64,000 nucleotides of DNA, from assembly GCF_001544975.2 (NCBI RefSeq), contig NZ_FCOG02000016.1, positions 1 to 64,000 on the forward strand, given 5' to 3'. The notes beneath the pieces are model-generated. The model was not told the origin of the DNA and did not search any database. It was given only the letters and a program-made list of their open reading frames with translations. Shown here piece after piece: positions 15,701 through 23,360 of the stretch. Made by a program: the position numbers and the translations under genes. Position 1 is the first letter of the stretch. Each line of letters begins with the position of its first letter. This stretch comes from Caballeronia arationis. GTDB taxonomy: Bacteria; Pseudomonadota; Gammaproteobacteria; Burkholderiales; Burkholderiaceae.

Positions 15701-16187
15701 GCAGCAGAAGCTCGCGCTCCCACCATTCGGTGAGCTGATGCGCAGCTTCGCCATCACCGAAATTCGCGTGCGCGACGTTCTCCTCGCGCGGCGGATGACG
15801 CGGGTCGAGCCGCGCCTCGGCGCTCTCGAACGGATGGAACCAGTGCTTGTTTTCGTGGTAAAGGCCGCCGCCGCTGCTGACCCGGTCGATCACGATATCC
15901 ACGAGGAGCGTCACGCCGTGCTGCTTCGCCGTTGCGGCGAGCTGAGCGAGGCCCTCGTTTGCGCTCGCATCGGATTCGAAGACGGCATTCAAGCGGTGAT
16001 GATCCGAGACGGCCTGACTGTGCCCGTTCTCGCCGGGCACGAACGGCGAGCCGATCAGGACGTGGTCGAAGCCGAGGGCGGCCGCGTGCTCGAAGTGAGC
16101 GGGCCACCGCGCGAGCGGTCCGACGAGAAGCGGGTCGATGAAATAAATACGCGGCGCGTACGCATGATGGGCGGGATGGTTTTCCAT
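12792..16187 (-). CDS. glgE: maltose-1-phosphate maltosyltransferase GlgE with extra N-terminal GH13-like module
   Basis: Extends alpha-1,4-glucan from maltose-1-phosphate. 1131 aa, against about 660-700 for actinobacterial GlgE. Residues about 468-1131 are a complete GlgE: YEIFPRS, VLYFPPINPIG, IFRVDNPHTKPFPFWEW (nucleophile Asp847), FLSEAFTRP (Glu876) and NTPDINP (Asp934). Residues about 10-450 form a second alpha-amylase-like barrel, with YFIDPLLVGPL, VDIVIDRVS in place of region I, GGFRFDAPHK (Asp174) and no recognisable region III Glu or region IV NHD, so it is probably not an active hydrolase. ATG 16187 has GGAAAAG upstream; an ATG at 16238 is the alternative. 350 nt with a repeat separate it from treS. 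Confidence 0.93.
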   Translation of the reverse strand: MENHPAHHAYAPRIYFIDPLLVGPLARWPAHFEHAAALGFDHVLIGSPFVPGENGHSQAVSDHHRLNAVFESDASANEGLAQLAATAKQHGVTLLVDIVIDRVSSGGGLYHENKHWFHPFESAEARLDPRHPPREENVAHANFGDGEAAHQLTEWWERELLLLAGAGIGGFRFDAPHKVPAHVWRRLGAAVRERHPETKWLAWTVGVSRHDLHGLTDAGFDAVFSSSRWWDFRSGWLVDEHAALVRVASPIAFPEEPYGTRLLSDLPDTGDTALVERAYRRALFTAAAIGTGILVPMGFEYGVGLPMSYQYGVAAEFERAREQARFDLSRDVARANALQRDDPTLATLGEMRALTGAGTPFAALVRANGPDLRLADAAALIVVNPDLSSPVHVDPLHLLEAVPGSFTRFAPLGEAGATQARLGPFTLAAGETRLFRAAAEPFVLLGQPQIKRGSKAADKKSVTEALSASRVAIESVTPSVDHGRFPAKRIVGEAVEVQAAIFAEGHDKIAAAVQWRAADETDWHETPMALVQPLGRDLWTARIPLDRVGRHEFTVVAWRDDFASLVDHMQKKLNAGQTVELEIEEARHLFALILAEVQTAEGASTEPLESLVKEFTKAAPERKLEIVLGAETAKAIAAARHRPFLSRDPVTYRVDAERAAARFASWYEIFPRSMSDDESRHGTFVDVIGKMPRIREMGFDVLYFPPINPIGIANRKGKNNTLTAQPGDVGSPYAIGGKEGGHTAVHPELGTLDDFKQMLDSAHAHGLEIALDFAVQCSPDHPWLKEHPTWFAWRPDGTLRYAENPPKKYQDIVNPDFYAKDAKPELWTSLRDVFLFWVAAGVRIFRVDNPHTKPFPFWEWAINDVRSRHPDVIFLSEAFTRPRVMNRLAKLGFSQSYTYFTWRESKRDFIEYMHDLTQTDAREFFRPNFFVNTPDINPRFLQRSGRAGFVIRAALAATLSGLWGVYSGFELCEAAALPNSEEYLDSEKYQLRAWDWNRPGNIVGEITALNRVRRANPALQTHLGVNFLPAHNDQILFFEKSNASGDNVVLVAINLDPFNEQGADIELPWQTMERWGVHEWDALAVEDQVTGQRFEWRGRRQHVRLDPNSLPFAIWRIAPVWGLPKPPVGET

Positions 16188-16520
16188 CGTTCGTCTTTTC
16201 CAGAGTCGTCCTGCGGTGGCGGGGATGCGGGTAAGCAATCGCGATCACGCTCACGGGCGGCAAAGAGCCAATCCGCATCGGATGGCTGCCGCAGACGGGC
16301 CTCAGAGTGTTTGGAGCATCACCTTTCCGGGGTCACGCATGCGGCGAGCACCGCTTTCGAGCGATACGCCATTCGGTGCGGCGCCAGGGTCGCACGGGCC
16401 GATGCAGCATGTAGCGTGCCGCATCCGGCGGGCGAGCCGGCGGTTCTTCCCGAACCGCCTTTTTTCAGGCGGCTCTTTCACGCGGCTTCCCGGAAGCCGC
16501 GTTGTTCCTCAGACAAAAGA
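16188..16520. other. glgA-glgE intergenic region with hairpins
   Basis: 333 nt without a gene. A stem GGCGGTTC / GAACCGCC followed by TTTTTT (16439-16465) is a terminator for + strand transcription. A second strong hairpin, CGCGGCTT / AAGCCGCG (16481-16501), lies next to it and could form on the minus transcript after glgA. The rest, up to the glgE start, should carry the glgE promoter; none was recognised. Confidence 0.55.
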
Positions 16521-18142
16521 TCATGCACGCCGCGCGACGCGCTCGGCGGCCACGCCGGTAGCCGGTTGCGCGAGATCCGGCAGGGCGGCTTCGGGCGCAC
16601 GCCGCACACCGAGCGCGGACTTCGCCGGACGGGCATCGGCGAGACTTGCATACAGTCCGACGAATCGCGCGACCGGCTGCGCCCAGCCATAGTCGCGCGA
16701 CATCGCGTTGCGTTGCAGTGTGCGCCATTGTTGGGGCCGCATGAAGGCATCGATTGCCCGGGTTGCGCCCGCGATCACATCGTGAGCCGTCTCGCCGTCG
16801 AACAGGAAGCCGGTCGGCGCGGCAGTTTCCGCGTACGCGGCGGGTGCGTCGCAGGTGGCTTCGCGCGGAATCGCGAGGCGCAGGTCGGCCGCATCGACGA
16901 TGGTATCGGCGAGGCCGCCCACCCGCGACGCCACCGGCACCGTGCCGTAGCGCATTGCGTAGATCTGCGTGAGGCCGCAGGGCTCGAAGCGGCTGCCGTG
17001 CAGCAGGATGTCGGCGCCCGCGTGCAGCGCGTGCGCGCGCCGCTCGTCATAGCCGATATGCACGCCGACGCGGTCCGGCCAGTCCTGCGCGAGCCGCCGG
17101 AAGCCCTGTTCGATATACGCCTCGCCCTTGCCGATCACGGCGATCTGCAGGCGCGCGTGCTTGTCGAGCAATTGCGGGATGGCGTCGACGACCACGTCCG
17201 CGAGCTTTTGCCCCGTCATCCGGCTGCCGACGGCGACGAGTGGCACGAACGGATCGGCGGGCAGGCCGAACATCTGTTGCAACGCGCGCTTGCAGGCGTG
17301 CTTGCCGCGCATGTCGTCGAAGGAATAGTTGCGGGCGATCAGCGGATCGGTGGCGGGATTCCACGTCTTCCCGTCGATGCCGTTGGTGACGCCAGTGAGC
17401 TTGTCCGCGCAGCTCTGCAGCACGCCTTCCATCAGATGCCCGAAGTGCGGCGTGAGAATCTCGCGGGCGTAGGTTTCGCTCACGGTCGTCACCGAATCGG
17501 CGTGGACGATGCCCGCCTTCATCAGGCTCAGCGCGCCGTAAAATTCGATGCTCTTCGGTTCGGCAAGCGCCGGCCCGAGCCAGTGCGCCGGCACGCCGAG
17601 CGAGGCTCCCAGCGAGAGCGAGTAGTTGCCCTGGAACGCGAGATTGTGGATCGTGAAGACGCTCTTTGCCTGCACGCCCGCGCGTTTCATCAGGAGCGGC
17701 GTGAGGCCGGAATGCCAGTCGTGGGCGTGGACGACGTGCGGTTTCTTCACGCCACGCACGCCTTCTGCGATGCGCACCGCCGCCGTCGACAGCGCGGCGA
17801 AGCGCACGGCGTTGTCGGTGTAATCGCGTCCCTGTTCGTCCTGATAGAGGCCGGTGCGCGCATAGAGCGCGTCGCTGCGGACCAGCAGGAGCGCCACGCC
17901 GGTACCGCGGGCATTCTGCCTCGCAACAGCGCAGCGTCGCCACCGGGAAGGCCCGGCAACGCGCAAACCTTGTGCAGACCTTCAGCCGATGCGATCGCCC
18001 CGGGATAAGCGGGCATCAAGATCGTGGCATCGACTCCCGCCTCGCGCAGCGCGGCCGCATAGGCGCTCACCATGTCGCCAAGGCCACCGGTCTTCGCGAG
18101 CGGGACGGCCTCTGAGGCGACAAGCAGAACATTCAAGGACAA
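16521..18142 (-). pseudogene. glgA: glycogen synthase GlgA, single-base frameshift near 17908
   Basis: GT5 glucosyltransferase extending alpha-1,4-glucan from ADP-glucose. The N-terminus (VLLVASEAVPLAKTGGLGDM, with the donor-binding Lys) is in one frame up to RGRMP. From about 17911 to 17905 the frame changes to GTGVALLLVRSDALYARTGL and continues to the stop, including HAHDWHSGL, VTNGIDGKTWNP and SRFEPCGLTQIYAMRYGT. Length is 1622 nt; adding one base gives 541 codons, the normal size. One missing G or C near the CCC/GG run explains it, so this is either a recent pseudogene or a sequencing error. The start is TTG at 18142 with GGAG seven bases upstream. First gene of the cluster; no glgC is present. 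Confidence 0.9.
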
Positions 18143-18499
18143 AATTCGGCTCCCGGAGCGAGAGAGGAAGCCCGTCGATGGCGTATCCGGACAGTTCCGG
18201 ACCGCACGTTCGCGGCGCTTCATCAGGTTGTTTTTTGTGCCGCCCCCTCTTGGAGCAAGGCGCGTGCCATGCGGCGTGCGCCGGAATGAACTGGAGAAAG
18301 CGGACGGCGCCGCGCGCTGTTAAGCGGTTCGTGAAATGGCCGTTCGGCCCGCGTGTAAAACTGACTGCGGCGGCCGTCGCCTTTTTACACGGTGCCCTGC
18401 GGATGCTCTTCGGAATTCTTATTGAATGAGCTTAGGGCGCAGATGTGACAGTGACGTTGCGCGCGGCACGGGCGCCGCGCGCCGGGACGGCGAGCGCCG
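18143..18499. other. glgA upstream region
   Basis: 357 nt between glgA and the DUF1345 gene, both minus strand. It contains the inverted repeat listed separately (18352-18391) and a GC-rich hairpin at 18459-18482 (GCGCGCGGC / GCCGCGCGC) that may end the DUF1345 transcript. Presumed to hold the promoter of the glucan cluster; no clear -10/-35 was seen. Confidence 0.45.
18352..18391 (-). promoter_or_regulatory. inverted repeat upstream of glgA, possible operator
   Basis: CGTGTAAAA and TTTTACACG are perfect 9 bp complements with 22 bases between. The location, some 210 bases before the glgA start at the head of the cluster, fits an operator. The spacing is unusual for a simple dimer, so a looped or two-site complex is possible. 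Confidence 0.4.
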
Positions 18500-19159
18500 T
18501 CAGTTGCCGCCGACGAGGCTCGCCGCGATATTGACGCTCAAGCCCAGCACGGCGACGTTGAAGAAGAACGACAGCACCGATTGCGCGAGCGCGGTGCGCC
18601 GCACTTCGGTGGAGCGCAGCGAGACGTCGGAAGTCTGCGAAGCGACCGCGATCGTGAACGAGAAGTACAGGAAATCCCAGTAGCCGGGCTTCAGTTGACG
18701 GTCGGGAAAGGCGAGGGCGGTGTCGTTGTCGTCGGACTGGTAATAGTGCCGCGCGTAGTGCAGCGTGAACATCGTCGGGATGAGGAACCATGCGCCGAGC
18801 ATCGTCGCGCCGGTGAGCGCGTAGTGCTCGGCGGCGATGGCAACGCTCGCGTTCTTCGCCGCCGACAATTCCATGACGATGGCCACGATGCTCGCAATCG
18901 ACGCGAGGCTCACGATGATCAGCACGGCGGCGGCGTTTTCGTCCTCGCGTTCGGCGAGTTCCTGAACCTGCTGTTGATGCGCGCGCGCCATCTTCACCCA
19001 GATCAGGATCAGATAGAGCCAGACCGCCGTGTCCCAGCCGAGCAGCGTGCGGACGACGGCCGAGCCGGGAAGCGGCGCGAGGATCGCCGCGACGGCGCCG
19101 ATGACAAGTGCGATCAGCGCGCGCGGGCGATAACGGAAGACGGTCGGGATCAGGTTCAT
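18500..19159 (-). CDS. DUF1345 family inner-membrane protein
   Basis: 219 aa with about six hydrophobic segments: [87 protein letters not shown] and a C-terminal [39 protein letters not shown] followed by a conserved Arg-rich loop is the hallmark I associate with DUF1345 proteins; their function is unknown. The frame extends far upstream, but only from the ATG at 19159 does the sequence look like protein. No strong ribosome site was seen. It is divergent from the phosphatase at 19448, and a GC-rich hairpin just downstream (18459-18482) may end its transcript. Confidence 0.85.
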   Translation of the reverse strand: MNLIPTVFRYRPRALIALVIGAVAAILAPLPGSAVVRTLLGWDTAVWLYLILIWVKMARAHQQQVQELAEREDENAAAVLIIVSLASIASIVAIVMELSAAKNASVAIAAEHYALTGATMLGAWFLIPTMFTLHYARHYYQSDDNDTALAFPDRQLKPGYWDFLYFSFTIAVASQTSDVSLRSTEVRRTALAQSVLSFFFNVAVLGLSVNIAASLVGGN

Positions 19160-19447
19160 GATTTCGCGAGTGAGACGGCGGCAGCGGATTATTGTCCAGA
19201 TGCCTTTCAAACCGCTGCATGGCGCGCATCGGCGCGCGGTTTTCATATCAGAATACGAAAACGCGTGTCGTATCGTAAAAAATTCACGATTTCGCCGAAT
19301 CTCGCGCTTTTCGTGGCATGTTTTACTCGAAAGCCGGCGATTACCGAAAGCTGGTGCTGCCTCCGGCAAAAAGTCGCGTCGAAATTCGCGTTGCGAAAGA
19401 GTCCAAACGCGCACATGCTTGGGTTTTACGGCGTTAAGATCGTTCGC

Positions 19448-20185
19448 ATGAATGCTCCTACTCATCCTGTCGTTCGCTGGCATCCGGCCAACAAGCTCGG
19501 TCGCGACTTCGTGGTCGGCGACCTGCATGGCTGCGTCGATGCATTGCGCTACCTGCTCACCGAGATCGGTTTCGACGGCGCGCGCGACCGCCTGTTTTCG
19601 GTCGGCGACCTGATCGACCGCGGCACGGATTCGCTCGCCGCGATCAATCTCATCGACAAACCGTGGTTCTTCCCGGTCCTCGGCAACCACGAGGATGCGC
19701 TGATCGCGGTCGCGTCCGGCAGGATGCGTCGCCAGGCGTGGTACTCGATCGGCGGCGCGTGGGCGGAAACCCTCGCCGACGATCAGCTCTCGACGCTTGC
19801 CGAACGGCTTTCGGTCCTGCCGCTCGTTCGCATCGTCGGCGACGGCGCGGAGCGCTTCAACGTGCTGCACGCCGAGTTCTTTGGCTCGGACGCCGATCTC
19901 GAAGTCGCCGAATTCCCGGGCGAAGTCCGCAACACGCTGCTGTGGGGCCGCGGCCTCGCGCTCGGCAGCGCGGATCCGTCGCGCCAGCACGGCCTCTCGC
20001 TCACCTACTGCGGCCACACGCCGACGCGCAATGTCAGGACGATCGGCTCGCAGGTCTATATCGATACCGGCGCGTTCTCCTCGGACGGCCGCCTCACCAT
20101 CGTCGAGCCGGGTTCCGACCGGCGCTGGTCGGTGAAGGAGCGCTGGGCCGCGTCCGAAGGCGCGCGGGAACTCGCGCTGCCCTGA
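19448..20185 (+). CDS. PPP-family metallophosphoesterase (PrpA-like serine/threonine phosphatase)
   Basis: 245 aa. The PPP-family metal-binding motifs are in order: [27 protein letters not shown] and [12 protein letters not shown], with a later [11 protein letters not shown] supplying a metal-ligand His. Small bacterial members dephosphorylate phospho-Ser/Thr/Tyr proteins, as the E. coli PrpA and PrpB enzymes do, and some act on nucleotides; the substrate here is unknown. The ATG at 19448 is chosen because homology begins within 15 residues of it, although the frame is open well upstream. There is no good Shine-Dalgarno. TopIB follows 87 nt downstream on the same strand. Confidence 0.85.
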   Translation: MNAPTHPVVRWHPANKLGRDFVVGDLHGCVDALRYLLTEIGFDGARDRLFSVGDLIDRGTDSLAAINLIDKPWFFPVLGNHEDALIAVASGRMRRQAWYSIGGAWAETLADDQLSTLAERLSVLPLVRIVGDGAERFNVLHAEFFGSDADLEVAEFPGEVRNTLLWGRGLALGSADPSRQHGLSLTYCGHTPTRNVRTIGSQVYIDTGAFSSDGRLTIVEPGSDRRWSVKERWAASEGARELALP

Positions 20186-20272
20186 AACACCCGAAGCGCC
20201 GCCCGTCGTCGGGATGGCGGCACAGGCTTTGCTCGTTTCGTCTCAAATCGAAAACGGGACGGGAGGCGCGCG

Positions 20273-21580
20273 GTGACCACCACGGCACGAGACATCACAT
20301 CCAGTTCCAGCGGCAACGGCGGCATGCAAGGCTGCCCGGAAGACCTGCCGCCCGGCCTTCGCTACGTCGACGATTCGCGGCCCGGCTACACGCGCGAGTG
20401 GACCGACGGCGCGTTCGCGTACTTCAACACACAAGGCAGGCGCATCGACGACCCGGCGGAAATCCGCCGCATCAACGCGATCGCGATTCCGCCCGCTTAT
20501 ATCGATGTCTGGATCTGTCCGGATGCGCGCGGCCATCTTCAGGCGACCGGCCGCGACGCGCGAGGCCGCAAGCAGTATCGCTATCACCCGCAATGGCGCG
20601 AGACGCGCGACGCCACCAAGTACGAGCGCATGCTCGCGTTCGGCGCGGTGCTGCCGAAGCTGCGGGCGCGCGTGGCGCGCGATCTCGCGCTCGACGGCAT
20701 GCCGCGCGACAAGGTGCTCGCAACCGTCGTGCGTCTGCTTGACACGACGCTGATCCGCGTCGGCAGTGAGGAATACGCGCGTGAGAACCGTTCTTACGGT
20801 CTGACGACGCTGCGCAAGAAACATCTGAAAGTGACCGCCGGCACGCTGCGCTTCCAGTTTCGCGGCAAGAGCGGGATCGAGCATGACGTGCCGGTGAGCG
20901 ACCGGCGCGTTGCGAAGATCGTCCGGCGCTGCATGGATCTCGCTGGACAGGACCTGTTCCAGTATCTCGACGCGGACGGCGCGCGCCATGCCGTCACATC
21001 GTCCGATATCAACGACTATCTGCGCGAAGTCACCGGCGCGGATTTCACCGCGAAGGACTATCGCACGTGGGCGGGCAGCGTGTTCGCGCTCGCCGCGCTG
21101 CGGCGGCTCACGTGGGAGACGGTCAGCGAGGCGCGCAAGCACGTGGTCGGCACGATCAGGGAGGTGTCGAAGCTGCTGCGCAACACGCCCACCGTGTGCC
21201 GCAAGTGCTATGTGCACCCGGCGGTGATCGAGGCTTTCGAGGCAGGCGAACTCGCAGACGCGATGCCCGCGTCGCGCCGTCACGGTCTCAAGGCCGACGA
21301 GGCCGTGCTCGCGATCTTTCTCGAAAAGGACACGAAGCGCCGCGCGCGGGAAGCGGCCCGCAAGGGCAGGAACGGCGCGGACGCGAGCGATGCACGGCTC
21401 ACCGGCCTGCTGGCGAAGTCGAGCAGAAAGGCGCGGGCGGGGGCGCTGAAGAACAGCGGGAAGGATGTCGCGGCACAGGCGCTCGCGACCGTTGCGCAGA
21501 AGGGCGCGCCGAAGGCGGCGCGGCCTGCCGCGAAAAAGCTCGCGCGCACGCGCTCGCCGACGGCGGTGGCTATCGGCTGA
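20273..21580 (+). CDS. DNA topoisomerase IB (poxvirus type)
   Basis: Relaxes supercoils by transient 3'-phosphotyrosyl nicking. 435 aa. N-terminal domain about 20-110 (YTREWTDGAFAYFN, INAIAIPPAYIDVWICPD), then the catalytic core with RVGSEEYARENRSYGLTTLR, FRGKSGIEH, FTAKDYRTWAGS and VCRKCYVHP, where the Tyr is the nucleophile. The tail (about 345-435) is Lys/Ala/Arg-rich and low in complexity, probably a non-specific DNA-binding extension. GTG start at 20273 with GGGAGG upstream. It ends about 10 nt from the convergent RES toxin gene. Confidence 0.93.
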   Translation: MTTTARDITSSSSGNGGMQGCPEDLPPGLRYVDDSRPGYTREWTDGAFAYFNTQGRRIDDPAEIRRINAIAIPPAYIDVWICPDARGHLQATGRDARGRKQYRYHPQWRETRDATKYERMLAFGAVLPKLRARVARDLALDGMPRDKVLATVVRLLDTTLIRVGSEEYARENRSYGLTTLRKKHLKVTAGTLRFQFRGKSGIEHDVPVSDRRVAKIVRRCMDLAGQDLFQYLDADGARHAVTSSDINDYLREVTGADFTAKDYRTWAGSVFALAALRRLTWETVSEARKHVVGTIREVSKLLRNTPTVCRKCYVHPAVIEAFEAGELADAMPASRRHGLKADEAVLAIFLEKDTKRRAREAARKGRNGADASDARLTGLLAKSSRKARAGALKNSGKDVAAQALATVAQKGAPKAARPAAKKLARTRSPTAVAIG

Positions 21581-21589
21581 CGGGACCGA

Positions 21590-22321
21590 TCAGCCGACCT
21601 GGCTCGTCTCCAGCACGTAATCGATCGTTTCGCCGTTCCAGTTGTATTCGAGATGCGCGGCATGCCGGCAGTCGCGCAGCATTGTCGTGCGGAAGGCGGC
21701 GAGGCATTCGCCCTCTGCGTCCCGCACCGACGGATACGCGATCCCCGGCGCCCCCGCCTTGCGCGCCGCGCGCCCGAGCGCCTTGCCGGGGCCGTAATCG
21801 TCGGGATCGAGGATGCGCGGGTCGAGGGCCGCGTCCTTCAGTCCGTCGCCACGCAGATCCACCACTTCACCTTGCGCCATCACCGTATAGAGACGCATCT
21901 GCTGGCGCAGCGGCGCTTCGTTCGTCGCGGCGAGAAAGAGCGACGAGTGATAGCGCGTTTCCGCGATCGCGGTCTGCCGGCCGCGCGCGCAATAAAACAC
22001 GCCGTAACTGCCGTCGGAGAAGCGACTGCCGTTTGGATTCAGGTGCGTGAACGCCGCCATGATCGGGCCGCAGCCCGGCCCGAAGCAGCGCTCGTCGGGC
22101 GGCACGAGATCGAGTTCGCCGACCTCGGTACGCAGACGGTCGTTGGTCATCGCTTCGAGCGCGTAGAGCGCATCGAAATCGCCTGGTGACGCGACGCGGT
22201 CGAACAGGTTCACGGCGGGAAAGCGGGTGGGAATCACGCGATACGCCGGCGACCAGTCGAGTTCGCCGTGAGGCCAGTTCGCGCGCCAGTCTTGTGCTGC
22301 GGTACTTGCTCTTTCGGTCAC
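21590..22321 (-). CDS. RES-domain toxin of a type II toxin-antitoxin pair
   Basis: 243 aa. RES-family toxins are ADP-ribosyltransferase-fold enzymes, several of which degrade or phosphorolyse NAD+. The family signature residues are visible: Arg in AYRVIPTRFPAVNLFDR, Glu in QTAIAETRYHSSLF, Ser in IAYPSVRD, and the FSDGSYGVFYCA strand. The GTG start at 22321 overlaps the antitoxin stop as GTGA and has GAGG nine bases upstream; ATG 22327 is an alternative with poor spacing. The long upstream extension of this frame is an antisense-type shadow over the antitoxin. Catalytic residues look intact, so the toxin is probably functional. Confidence 0.9.
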   Translation of the reverse strand: MTERASTAAQDWRANWPHGELDWSPAYRVIPTRFPAVNLFDRVASPGDFDALYALEAMTNDRLRTEVGELDLVPPDERCFGPGCGPIMAAFTHLNPNGSRFSDGSYGVFYCARGRQTAIAETRYHSSLFLAATNEAPLRQQMRLYTVMAQGEVVDLRGDGLKDAALDPRILDPDDYGPGKALGRAARKAGAPGIAYPSVRDAEGECLAAFRTTMLRDCRHAAHLEYNWNGETIDYVLETSQVG

Positions 22322-22755
22322 GCCCATCCGCCTCGCATGGCATCGAGATATTGCCGGACGGCGACGAGATCGCTCACATTGCCCGCCAGCATGCGCTCGA
22401 GCGCCGGACGACCGCCGAACGGCGGCGCGCTGTTGGGACGCTTGATCCAGGTATCGGCGGCTTCGGGGCTGGGCAGCAGGATCTGCAGCGCCTTGTAGAT
22501 GCCGAGAATCAGTGAAAGACGTTCGAGCACGTCGCGGCCAAGGCGCGCGCTCTGCGGCTGCGACTTCCATTTGAAGAACGTCGAGCGCGCCGGCGAGCCT
22601 AGCAACACGATCTGCTCGTCGGCGGAAAGTGACCAGTCGCGGGCGATATTGAAAAACGCACGCAAGCCGGCCGCCGACAGGTCGCCCAGGCCAGGCATCG
22701 GTCGCGGCGTCGCTAGCCCCGGCTCCGCTGGAGTTGCGCGGGCGGCATTGGTCAT
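22318..22755 (-). CDS. Xre/MbcA/ParS-type antitoxin (DUF2384)
   Basis: 145 aa cognate antitoxin of the RES toxin. The N-terminal half looks like an Xre-type DNA-binding domain (LGDLSAAGLRAFFNIARDWS, STFFKWKSQ). The C-terminal toxin-binding domain carries the typical WIKRPNSAPPFGGRPALERM and VRQYLDAMRGGW ending. It probably represses its own promoter, which contains a 12 bp palindrome. ATG at 22755 with GGAG ten bases upstream. It is the first gene of the two-gene operon and its last codons overlap the toxin start. Confidence 0.9.
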   Translation of the reverse strand: MTNAARATPAEPGLATPRPMPGLGDLSAAGLRAFFNIARDWSLSADEQIVLLGSPARSTFFKWKSQPQSARLGRDVLERLSLILGIYKALQILLPSPEAADTWIKRPNSAPPFGGRPALERMLAGNVSDLVAVRQYLDAMRGGWA

Positions 22756-22786
22756 GTTGGTGAGTCTCCATTTGAACTTGATTTTT

Positions 22787-22814
22787 ATAATAGTCCATAT
22801 ATGGATTGGGTCAA
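22787..22814 (-). promoter_or_regulatory. toxin-antitoxin promoter with operator palindrome in the spacer
   Basis: On the minus strand, a -35 TTGACC (22809-22814) and a -10 TATTAT (22787-22792) are 16 bp apart. The perfect palindrome TCCATATATGGA (22794-22805) fills most of the spacer, where a bound antitoxin would block polymerase. The start codon of the antitoxin is about 32 nt downstream. The base pattern is read directly; autorepression is inferred from the family. Confidence 0.75.
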
Positions 22815-22839
22815 GCGATTTGTCAAGTGTCGGGCCGAT

Positions 22840-23103
22840 TTACTCTGCGTCGCCATCCGCGGGACCGTAGCGTCGTCCCGGCACGTGGCTTCGCAGGACC
22901 TCGGCGATGTCGGAGGTCGTGCAATCGGCGGGGACAGCGCGGCGCTGGATGCAAGGATCGTTTTTCACGACCCATTCGACGAGCCGGTACGAAGGCCCCC
23001 ATGGTTGATCGAACGGCGCCGACAGACGGCACTCGTGAAGCGCCAGCGCGTGCTGGGACTTCATTTCCGATGCGAGATTGCGAGACGATGCGTTGGCAGA
23101 CAT
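22840..23103 (-). CDS. small conserved-looking hypothetical protein
   Basis: 87 aa, function not recognised. Supported as a real gene by GAGGA seven bases before the ATG, GC-rich third codon positions and a soluble, balanced composition (SQHALALHECRLSAPFDQPW, SYRLVEWVVKNDPCIQRRAV). No membrane segment or signal peptide; two or three Cys but no metal-binding spacing. It lies upstream of the toxin-antitoxin pair on the same strand, but the antitoxin promoter starts between them, so it is probably a separate unit. Confidence 0.6.
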   Translation of the reverse strand: MSANASSRNLASEMKSQHALALHECRLSAPFDQPWGPSYRLVEWVVKNDPCIQRRAVPADCTTSDIAEVLRSHVPGRRYGPADGDAE

Positions 23104-23287
23104 GATCCGTCCTCACTCACGTTGATGCTCATCGGCCACTGGCCGAACAGGGAAGCCGTCGCGGGTTGCGGCGGCAGACATAATCGCGAGGTGAGTGTGG
23201 CGAGCGAGAATTAAGAGCGCCTTAAGGGCGCTTCGAATCGTCGGACGAAAACGTTTGGCATTTTTGCGACGCCTTTTCGATCGCGCT

Positions 23288-23322
23288 TTGCCATCGGCGC
23301 CCGTTACTGTATATTCATACAG
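23288..23322 (+). promoter_or_regulatory. LexA (SOS) box overlapping a sigma-70 promoter
   Basis: CTGTATATTCATACAG (23307-23322) fits the CTGT-N8-ACAG LexA consensus exactly and has the AT-rich centre of strong boxes; the two bases before it (TA) also match. TTGCCA (23288-23293) and TATATT (23310-23315), 16 bp apart, make a plausible promoter whose -10 lies inside the box. The next start codon is at 23361 with a good ribosome site. Confidence 0.72.
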
Positions 23323-23360
23323 CTTAATTGCCAGAAGAGACCGGATCGGAGGCACATCGA

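Noticed and set aside
17895..17920. Programmed frameshifting in glgA
   Set aside because: No slippery heptamer or downstream pseudoknot was seen, and glgA is not known for it. A missing base explains the data more simply.
13434..18008. 1524-codon open frame on the + strand over glgE and glgA
   Set aside because: It lies antisense to clearly conserved genes. Its Arg-rich sequence has no recognisable domain, as expected from high-GC codon structure.
21590..22798. Long (402-codon) version of the RES protein
   Set aside because: The first ~160 residues are antisense-type Arg-rich sequence in the frame overlapping the antitoxin. The RES domain starts at about 22321.
23113..23355. 80-aa minus-strand frame just upstream of the small gene at 22840
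   Set aside because: No ribosome site, Arg/Lys-rich biased composition, and it would run through the LexA box and promoter of the opposite gene.
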